From contig JALHLV010000001.1 of the NCBI GenBank assembly GCA_022844405.1, positions 124,001-188,000 on the forward strand: 64,000 nucleotides of DNA. Reading direction: 5' to 3'. The position numbers and the translations under genes are program-made. Shown one piece after another: positions 58,770 through 64,000 of this stretch (position 1 is the stretch's first letter; each line of letters begins with the position of its first letter). The DNA comes from Sphingomonadales bacterium. Its GTDB lineage: Bacteria; Pseudomonadota; Alphaproteobacteria; SMXS01. Under the pieces are notes generated by a model. That model was given only the letters and a program-made list of their open reading frames with translations, did no database searches and was not told the DNA's origin.

Positions 58770-59596
58770 TGGGCGCGCCCTTCAACCTCGCCCTTGTGCA
58801 GACCAATTCGGGCAATCAGGTCGGCCCGAACGTGATCGCCGTCAGCGAGATGATCCGCGCCGCCCGTGGCGCTGGCGCGGACCTGGTCATGCTGCCGGAG
58901 ACGGTTTCGCTCATGGAGACCCGCTCCAAGCTTGTGTTCGAACAGGTCCGGCCGCAGGACGAGGACGAAGCCCTCAAGGCTTTCAGGGCCTTGGCGGACG
59001 AACTTGGCATCTGGCTTCATACCGGATCGCTGCCGATCAGGCTGTCCGACACCAGGATCGCCAACCGGTCGTTCCTGATCGATCCGTCGGGCGCCATCAA
59101 GGCGACCTACGACAAGATCCACATGTTCGACGTGGATCTGCCGGGCGGCGAGAGCTACCGGGAATCGAAGAACTACCAGCCGGGCGAGCGCGCCGTGCTC
59201 GGCGATCTGCCGTGGGGCAAGCTGGGCCTGACCATCTGCTACGATTTGCGCTTCCCGCATCTCTACCGGGCGCTGGCCAAGGCGGGTGCCGACTTCATCT
59301 GCGTGCCTGCCGCTTTCACCAGGGTGACCGGCCAGGCGCACTGGCACGTGCTGCTGCGCGCCCGCGCTATCGAAACCGGCTGCTTCGTGTTCGCCGCCGC
59401 CCAGACCGGCACCCACCAGAACGGCCGCCAGACCTTCGGCCATTCGCTGATCATCGACCCGTGGGGCGAGATCATCGCCGACGGCGGCGAGGAGGTCGGC
59501 ATCATCTCCGCACGCATCGACCCGGCCAAGGTCGCCGAGGCGCGCGGCCGGGTGCCGTCGCTGGAGCACGACCGGGATTACGCGCCGGTTTCGTGA
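58769..59596 (+). CDS. Carbon-nitrogen hydrolase (nitrilase superfamily)
   Basis: A 275-residue hydrolase. The catalytic triad is E44 (MLPETVS), K116 (YDKIHMFDVDL) and C157 (TICYDLRFP). It resembles the Nit1/omega-amidase or deaminated-glutathione amidase group: KIHMFDVDLPGGESYRES and RARAIETGCFVFAAAQTGTH. Following a glutaredoxin gene with a 1-base overlap, a role as a repair amidase for deaminated glutathione is plausible but inferred. Confidence 0.9.
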   Translation: MGAPFNLALVQTNSGNQVGPNVIAVSEMIRAARGAGADLVMLPETVSLMETRSKLVFEQVRPQDEDEALKAFRALADELGIWLHTGSLPIRLSDTRIANRSFLIDPSGAIKATYDKIHMFDVDLPGGESYRESKNYQPGERAVLGDLPWGKLGLTICYDLRFPHLYRALAKAGADFICVPAAFTRVTGQAHWHVLLRARAIETGCFVFAAAQTGTHQNGRQTFGHSLIIDPWGEIIADGGEEVGIISARIDPAKVAEARGRVPSLEHDRDYAPVS

Positions 59597-59622
59597 TATG
59601 CTTTCTCCGAGGAGATGAGGGC

Positions 59623-59856
59623 ATGAATGCAAAAGTGAAAGCTTATGTGCAGGAGAAAGTCCGGACCGGCGAATACGTGTCCGAGGACGCCGTTTATGCG
59701 GCTGGCATTGAAGCGCTTCAGCACCTGGAGGCCTTGGAGGACGAGTTGCGTGCGGAGATCGAACGCGGCTACGCGCAGGCACGCGCCGGCCAGTTTACTG
59801 GCCGAAGCGCCATCGAGATCGGCGAGGCAGTCAAGCGTGAGATGTTGGGCGATTGA
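59623..59856 (+). CDS. parD: ParD-like antitoxin
   Basis: A 77-residue protein from ATG 59623 with GAGGAGATGAGG upstream. KAYVQEKVRTGEYVSEDAVYAAGIEAL is the ParD ribbon-helix-helix DNA-binding domain, followed by a helical C-terminal toxin-binding part with RAEIERGYAQARAGQFT. The toxin gene's TTG start overlaps its stop (TTGA). It should neutralise ParE and autoregulate the operon. Confidence 0.88.
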   Translation: MNAKVKAYVQEKVRTGEYVSEDAVYAAGIEALQHLEALEDELRAEIERGYAQARAGQFTGRSAIEIGEAVKREMLGD

Positions 59857-60092
59857 GCCCCCGTTATAAACTTACTCCGCTGGCGGACTCCGATCTCGCC
59901 GACATATATCGCTACACGGCGGAGCGCTGGGGCATGGCGCAGGCCGACACCTACCAGGCCGAACTCGAACAGCATCTTTCCCATATCGTTGAGCATCCGC
60001 TCATCGGCGTCGCCCGGAATAATCTGCTGCGAGGCCTGAGGAGTCATCCGGCGGGCCGTCACGTCATCTACTACGATATCGCCGATGGTTAG
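59853..60092 (+). CDS. parE: ParE-like toxin, cut short by an amber codon
   Basis: A 79-residue protein from TTG 59853, overlapping the parD stop. It has the RelE/ParE core: YKLTPLADSDLADIYRYTAERWG, VARNNLLRGLRSHPAGRHVIYYDI. The TAG at 60090-60092 comes where full-length ParE would continue. The same frame carries on as IEILRVLHTRQDASRAFRR, a typical ParE C-terminus, to a TGA at 60150-60152, adjacent to the convergent gene's end. So one nonsense mutation likely removes the last 19 or 20 residues, including a region important for activity. Could be inactive, or a sequencing error, or suppressed. Confidence 0.8.
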   Translation: MSPRYKLTPLADSDLADIYRYTAERWGMAQADTYQAELEQHLSHIVEHPLIGVARNNLLRGLRSHPAGRHVIYYDIADG

Positions 60093-60152
60093 ATTGAAAT
60101 CCTCCGTGTCCTGCACACCCGTCAGGATGCCAGCCGCGCGTTCCGCCGTTGA

Positions 60153-60695
60153 TCAGCCTGGCTTCACCGCGCAGATGTGCTGGATGATCGCGGGCTTGTG
60201 GACCTCGGTGTAGGTCTGCTCGAAGCCGATCACCTGCCAATCGCCGAACCAGTCCATCAGCTCGCCCTCGCGCAGCAGGAAGTCCGGGTTGGACGGCTTG
60301 CCGTATTGCTCGTTGCCGATAGCGAAGGTCTCGTAGATCAGCACGCCGCCGGGCGCGACCGCGTCTCGCAGACGCGGGAACAGCAGCCGCCACAGGTAGT
60401 TGGTGACGATCACGCCGCCGAACCGGGCGTTGCCCAGCGGCCACGGCCCGTTCTCCAGGTCCGCTTCCAGCACCGCCAGGCCCGGATGGCCGGACAGGTC
60501 GTCGAGCCCTGAGATGTTGAGGTCCACCGCCATCACCCGGTAGCCGTGCTCCAGCAGGAAACGCGTGTGCCGGCCCGTCCCGCACGCCAGGTCGAGCACG
60601 TCCGCACCGGGTGCGATGCGGCCGGCGTGCTCGGTGACCCAGGGACTGGGCCGGCTTGGTTTCTGGTGCGGATCGGTGCTCATGACAGGGTTCAT
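60153..60695 (-). CDS. Class I SAM-dependent methyltransferase
   Basis: About 180 residues; starts at 60695 or 60683 are possible. ADVLDLACGTGRHTRFLLEHGYRVMAVDLN is the SAM-binding motif with the acidic residue ending strand 2. VIVTNYLWRLLFPRLRDAVAPGG and FLLREGELMDWFGDWQVIGFEQ complete the fold. It resembles TehB-like methyltransferases, but no substrate can be assigned. Its stop at 60153 touches the original end of the parE frame. Confidence 0.82.
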   Translation of the reverse strand: MNPVMSTDPHQKPSRPSPWVTEHAGRIAPGADVLDLACGTGRHTRFLLEHGYRVMAVDLNISGLDDLSGHPGLAVLEADLENGPWPLGNARFGGVIVTNYLWRLLFPRLRDAVAPGGVLIYETFAIGNEQYGKPSNPDFLLREGELMDWFGDWQVIGFEQTYTEVHKPAIIQHICAVKPG

Positions 60696-60800
60696 CACTA
60701 GCTGGAGAAGGCGGACCTGCCTAGCGGAACTGCAACATTTGATTGAACTCCGGCGTTTTCATCAACATGTTGGGTGTAACGACGAGCCTGGCGAAAACCG

Positions 60801-61223
60801 ATGATCAAGTACGAACTCAAATGCCGCGGCTGTGACCACCAGTTCGAAGGATGGTTCGCCGACAGCGTCGCCTATGACGACCAGGCCGAGGCCGGCGTCA
60901 TCATGTGCCCGCTGTGCGCCAGCGCCGACGTCGGCAAGGCGATCATGGCGCCCAACGTCGCGATCCGCCGTGACGCCAGGCAACTCGACAAGGCGCAGAT
61001 GGCCGCCGAGGTCCGCCGCATGTTCATGGAAATCCGCCGCAAGGTGGAGGACAACTGCGACTATGTCGGCGCGGAATTCGCCGACGAGGCGCGCAAGATT
61101 CACTACGGCGAGGCCGACGACCGCGGCATCTACGGCGAAGCGACGCCCGACGAGGCCGAGGAACTGAAGGACGAGGGCATCGACGTCGTCGCCATCCCGT
61201 GGGTGCCGCGCAGCGACGCTTAG
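60801..61223 (+). CDS. DUF1178 family zinc-ribbon protein
   Basis: A 140-residue protein. The N-terminal zinc ribbon has C-R-G-C and C-P-L-C pairs (KCRGCDHQFEGWF, then IMCPLCAS). The middle MFMEIRRKVEDNCDYVG and the C-terminal YGEATPDEAEELKDEGIDV are typical of DUF1178. Function unknown. Convergent with ubiG, overlapping by four bases. The 105 bases before it contain only weak promoter-like DNA. Confidence 0.9.
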   Translation: MIKYELKCRGCDHQFEGWFADSVAYDDQAEAGVIMCPLCASADVGKAIMAPNVAIRRDARQLDKAQMAAEVRRMFMEIRRKVEDNCDYVGAEFADEARKIHYGEADDRGIYGEATPDEAEELKDEGIDVVAIPWVPRSDA

Positions 61224-61969
61224 CCGGCCGGTTTGACCGCCACCACCATGTAGTTCACGCCCGTATCGCCGGTCAGGACCCATTCGTCCTTGAACGGCAG
61301 GTAGCTGACGCCCTGCAGCGCGGTGACCGAAAGGCCTGCCCGGCGGATCGAGCGGGACAGCTCGGCCGGCGTCAGGAACTTTCTCCAGTCATGGGTGCCG
61401 CGCGGCAGCCAGCGCAGCACGTATTCGGCGCCGACCTTGGCCATGGCCAGGCTCTTCAGCGTGCGGTTCAGGGTGGCGCAGATCATCATCCCGCCCGGCT
61501 TGAGCAACGTGCCCGAGGCGGCGAGGAAGCCGTCCACGTCGGCCACATGCTCGACCACTTCCAGGTTCATCACCAAGTCGAAGCGGGCGCCGGACGCGGC
61601 CAGGTCTTCGGCGGTCATCGCCCGGTAGTCGATGTCGAGGCCGCTCTGGGCGGCGTGGACGCGGGCGGTGCCGATGTTCTTCGCCGACGGATCGATGCCG
61701 GTGACGGCGGCGCCCATGCGGGCCAGCGGCTCGCTGATCAGCCCGCCGCCGCAGCCGATGTCGACCACGGCGAGGCCGTCGAGCGGCTTCAGCGTCGCCG
61801 GATCACGCCCCCAATGGGCCACTGCCCGGTCCCTCACGAAGCGCAGCCGGGCCGGGTTGAAGCGGTGCAGCGGCTTGAACGGACCGGCCGTATCCCACCA
61901 GGATTCGGCCATGGCCTCGAAGCGGGCGACCTCGTCGGCGTCTATGCTGGACTGATTGCTGTCGGCCAA
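61220..61969 (-). CDS. ubiG: Ubiquinone biosynthesis O-methyltransferase UbiG
   Basis: A 249-residue SAM enzyme that performs both O-methylations in ubiquinone synthesis. The start is placed at TTG 61969 because it gives the normal length and the typical N-terminus (ADSNQSSIDADEVARFEAMA); an in-frame start further upstream would add a long non-homologous part. Motifs are VVDIGCGGGLISEPLARMGA, IDPSAKNI and VEVVEHVADVDGFL-like VVEHVADVDGF. C-terminal GVSYLPFKDEWVLTGDTGVNYM is typical. Divergent from lysC, as in many alphaproteobacteria. Confidence 0.94.
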   Translation of the reverse strand: MADSNQSSIDADEVARFEAMAESWWDTAGPFKPLHRFNPARLRFVRDRAVAHWGRDPATLKPLDGLAVVDIGCGGGLISEPLARMGAAVTGIDPSAKNIGTARVHAAQSGLDIDYRAMTAEDLAASGARFDLVMNLEVVEHVADVDGFLAASGTLLKPGGMMICATLNRTLKSLAMAKVGAEYVLRWLPRGTHDWRKFLTPAELSRSIRRAGLSVTALQGVSYLPFKDEWVLTGDTGVNYMVVAVKPAG

Positions 61970-62105
61970 AGATTCCGGCTCCCTGCGCTGCTTGCGCTGC
62001 CGTTGGTGACCGAGTATGTAAGGGCCGCTTTCGTGAGGGCAAGCGGCATTCCTGTAAAGCGGCGCGTCGGCCTCCAGGTTAACGAATACTCTAGCGCGAG
62101 GGACG

Positions 62106-63326
62106 ATGGCGCGGATCGTCAAGAAATTCGGCGGAACGTCGGTGGCGGATCTGGACCGGATCCGTAACGTGGCGGCCAAGGTCAAGCGGGCGGTGGACGC
62201 CGGCGACCAGGTGGTCGTCGTGGTTTCGGCCATGTCGGGCGTCACCAACCAGCTGGTGAAGTGGGTATCCGAATCCTCCAAGCTCTACGATGCGCGCGAA
62301 TACGACGCCGTCGTCGCGACCGGCGAGCAGGTGACCAGCGGCCTGCTGGCGCTGACCTTGCAGGACATGGGCGTCGACGCCCGCTCGTGGCAGGGCTGGC
62401 AGGTGCCGGTCCGCACCAGTTCGGCCCATGGCTCGGCCCGTATCCTCGACATCGATACCACGGAGCTGGAAATGCGCCTGAACGCCGGGCAGGTCGCCGT
62501 CATCGCCGGCTTCCAGGGTCTGGCCGAGGACGGCCGCGTCACGACCCTGGGCCGCGGCGGCTCGGACACCACGGCGGTCGCCTTCGCGGCGGCGCTGAAG
62601 GCCGATCGCTGCGACATCTACACCGATGTGGACGGCGTCTACACCACCGATCCCCGGATCGTTGCGAAGGCCCGCAAGCTCGATAAAATCACCTATGAAG
62701 AGATGCTGGAAATGGCCTCGCTGGGCGCCAAGGTCTTGCAGACTCGCTCGGTCGAGCTTGCCATGCGCTACAAAGTCCCGGTGCATGTATGCTCCAGCTT
62801 TTCGGACGAACCCGGCACGATGGTTGTCGACGAGGATCAGATCGTGGAACAAGCAGATATCAGCGGCATTGCCTATACCAGCGACGAAGCCAAGATCACC
62901 GTACAGGGCGTGGCCGACCGGCCCGGCGTGTCGGCGTCGATCTTCGGTCCGCTGGCCGAGGCGAGCATCAATGTCGACATGATCGTCCAGAACGTGGCGG
63001 CCGACGGCCAGACCACCGACCTGACTTTCACGGTGCCGCGCGCCGACCTGGCGCGCTCGGTCAAGGTGATCGAGGACCTCGAGCGACAGCTCGGCTATGC
63101 GGCGGTCACCACCGACAGCGACGTGGTGAAGGTGTCGGTGATCGGCGTCGGTATGCGCAGCCACGCGGGCATCGCCGCCCGCATGTTCGCGGCGCTCGCC
63201 AAGGAGGGCATCAACATCCAGGTGATCTCCACCTCGGAGATCAAGATCAGCGTGCTGATCGCCGCGAAGTATACGGAACTGGCGCTTCGCGCGCTGCATT
63301 CCGCCTACCAGCTCGACGCGACCTGA
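62106..63326 (+). CDS. lysC: Aspartate kinase
   Basis: A 406-residue kinase that phosphorylates aspartate, the first step to lysine, threonine, methionine and diaminopimelate. KFGGTSVADLDRI is the phosphate-binding signature, VVSAMSGVTNQL and GRGGSDTTAVAFAAALKADRCDIYTDVDGVYTTDPR complete the catalytic domain. Two ACT domains (AKITVQGVADRPGVSASIFGPL and VKVSVIGVGMRSHAGIAARMF) form the allosteric site for lysine and/or threonine. Length matches the monofunctional enzyme. Followed after 4 bases by a nitronate monooxygenase-like gene. Confidence 0.96.
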   Translation: MARIVKKFGGTSVADLDRIRNVAAKVKRAVDAGDQVVVVVSAMSGVTNQLVKWVSESSKLYDAREYDAVVATGEQVTSGLLALTLQDMGVDARSWQGWQVPVRTSSAHGSARILDIDTTELEMRLNAGQVAVIAGFQGLAEDGRVTTLGRGGSDTTAVAFAAALKADRCDIYTDVDGVYTTDPRIVAKARKLDKITYEEMLEMASLGAKVLQTRSVELAMRYKVPVHVCSSFSDEPGTMVVDEDQIVEQADISGIAYTSDEAKITVQGVADRPGVSASIFGPLAEASINVDMIVQNVAADGQTTDLTFTVPRADLARSVKVIEDLERQLGYAAVTTDSDVVKVSVIGVGMRSHAGIAARMFAALAKEGINIQVISTSEIKISVLIAAKYTELALRALHSAYQLDAT

Positions 63327-63330
63327 CGGC

Positions 63331-64000
63331 ATGACCGACGCGCGAGGAAGGGCACGTCTCGACGAGCTGTGGCGCCGGGGGTGCGAGTTCCTCGGTACGT
63401 CGCACGCGATCATGGGCGGCGCGATGACCTGGGTGTCCGAGCGCCACCTCGTATCGGCCATCTCCAACGCGGGCGGCTTCGGCGTCATCGCCTGTGGTTC
63501 CATGACACCCGAGCTGCTCGAGCGGGAGATCCGCGAAACCCGTGCTTTGACCGGCAAGCCGTTCGGTGTGAACCTGATCACGATGCATCCGGCGCTGGAG
63601 GATCTGATCGGAGTCTGCCGCGAACAGACTGTCGGGCATGTGGTCCTTGCGGGCGGTGTGCCGCCGGGCAGGGCCATCGACGCCGTGAAGGCCTATGGCG
63701 CGAAGCTGGTTTGCTTTGCCCCGGCGCTGGTGATGGCCAGGAAGCTGGTGCGCAGCGGTGTCGACGCGCTGGTCATCGAGGGCAGCGAGGCCGGCGGCCA
63801 TATCGGTCCGGTCAGCACCGCCGTGCTCGCTCAGGAGATTCTGCCGCATATCAAGGACGTGCCGGTGTTCGTCGCCGGCGGCATCGGCCGCGGCGAGGCC
63901 ATGGCCATGTATCTGGAGATGGGCGCCAGCGGCGTGCAGCTCGGCACGAGGTTCGTCTGCGCCACCGAATGCGTCGCCCATCCGGCGTTCAAGAAGGCGT
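63331..64000 (+). CDS. NAD(P)H-dependent flavin oxidoreductase / nitronate monooxygenase-like (3' end outside window)
   Basis: The frame opens at ATG 63331, 4 bases after lysC, and stays open to the right edge, so only 223 residues are seen. IMGGAMTWVSERHLVSAISNAGGFGVIACGSM is the start of the FMN-binding TIM barrel of the nitronate monooxygenase/FabK-like family. VIEGSEAGGHIGPV and PVFVAGGIGRGEAMAMYLEMGASGVQLGTRFVCATEC are the usual FMN-binding and catalytic blocks, with the family histidine in GGHIG. Members oxidise nitronates or act as flavin oxidoreductases. Probably cotranscribed with lysC. Confidence 0.88.
   Translation, partial: MTDARGRARLDELWRRGCEFLGTSHAIMGGAMTWVSERHLVSAISNAGGFGVIACGSMTPELLEREIRETRALTGKPFGVNLITMHPALEDLIGVCREQTVGHVVLAGGVPPGRAIDAVKAYGAKLVCFAPALVMARKLVRSGVDALVIEGSEAGGHIGPVSTAVLAQEILPHIKDVPVFVAGGIGRGEAMAMYLEMGASGVQLGTRFVCATECVAHPAFKKA

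Overview
This window is GC-rich chromosomal DNA from an alphaproteobacterium. The evidence is gene content and order: dnaJ-like/cobS/cobT divergent from bolA, aroK-aroB-CNNM transporter, ubiG divergent from lysC, argJ beside secA, cobalt-type cobaltochelatase subunits, and compact chains of genes whose stop and start codons overlap by 1-4 bases. Dispersed inverted repeats of types common in such genomes sit between genes. The ring-hydroxylating oxygenases, luciferase-like monooxygenases, acyl-CoA dehydrogenase and CoA-thioester kinase point to a free-living, catabolically versatile heterotroph. I cannot name the genus from sequence alone.

Layout, part 1 (1-20000). The window opens in the C-terminal part of a Rieske-type oxygenase, followed on the minus strand by an O-methyltransferase, a GNAT acetyltransferase and the sfsA-map-radC cluster. 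Two small putative membrane or secreted proteins and a YfbK-like VWA lipoprotein come next, then a CinA/MoaB-like protein. A gene-poor stretch at about 8049-9061 carries repeats and a possible non-coding RNA, and ends at tRNA-Leu(UAA). Then come a Rossmann-fold protein, an SDR, a frameshifted SnoaL-like gene, an MFS transporter, typA/bipA, an EamA exporter with an AraC regulator, and a divergent operon of a diiron ferritin-like protein with an OsmC protein.

Part 2 (20000-36000). A luciferase-like monooxygenase is translationally coupled to a membrane protein. A membrane-anchored CobT-like VWA protein follows. A catabolic block then encodes a Rieske oxygenase, an acyl-CoA dehydrogenase, a second luciferase-like oxidoreductase and an ACAD10/11-like (LvaA-like) kinase, with meaB behind. 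Then rpmB (with clear promoter and terminator), an amidase, a phytase-like secreted esterase and the dnaJ-cobS-cobT operon.

Part 3 (36000-64000). bolA, a PemK/Phd-type toxin-antitoxin pair, an alpha/beta hydrolase, an Mpo1-like protein, an AEC carrier, aroK-aroB-CNNM, a small membrane protein plus a large secreted protein leading into xerD, a CoA-ester lyase, a HigBA-type pair, a DsbA/FrnE protein, accA, secA, the argJ-GNAT-mutT-DUF2459 chain, a host-attachment-family protein, an NDUFAF5-like methyltransferase, comF, grxC, a nitrilase-family hydrolase, a ParDE pair whose toxin is cut by an amber codon, another methyltransferase, a DUF1178 protein, ubiG, lysC and a truncated nitronate monooxygenase-like gene.

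Most of the window is core genome. The features most worth follow-up are the acyl-CoA dehydrogenase/kinase/monooxygenase block, the membrane-anchored CobT paralogue, the unexplained 8.0-9.0 kb intergenic region and the broken ParE toxin.
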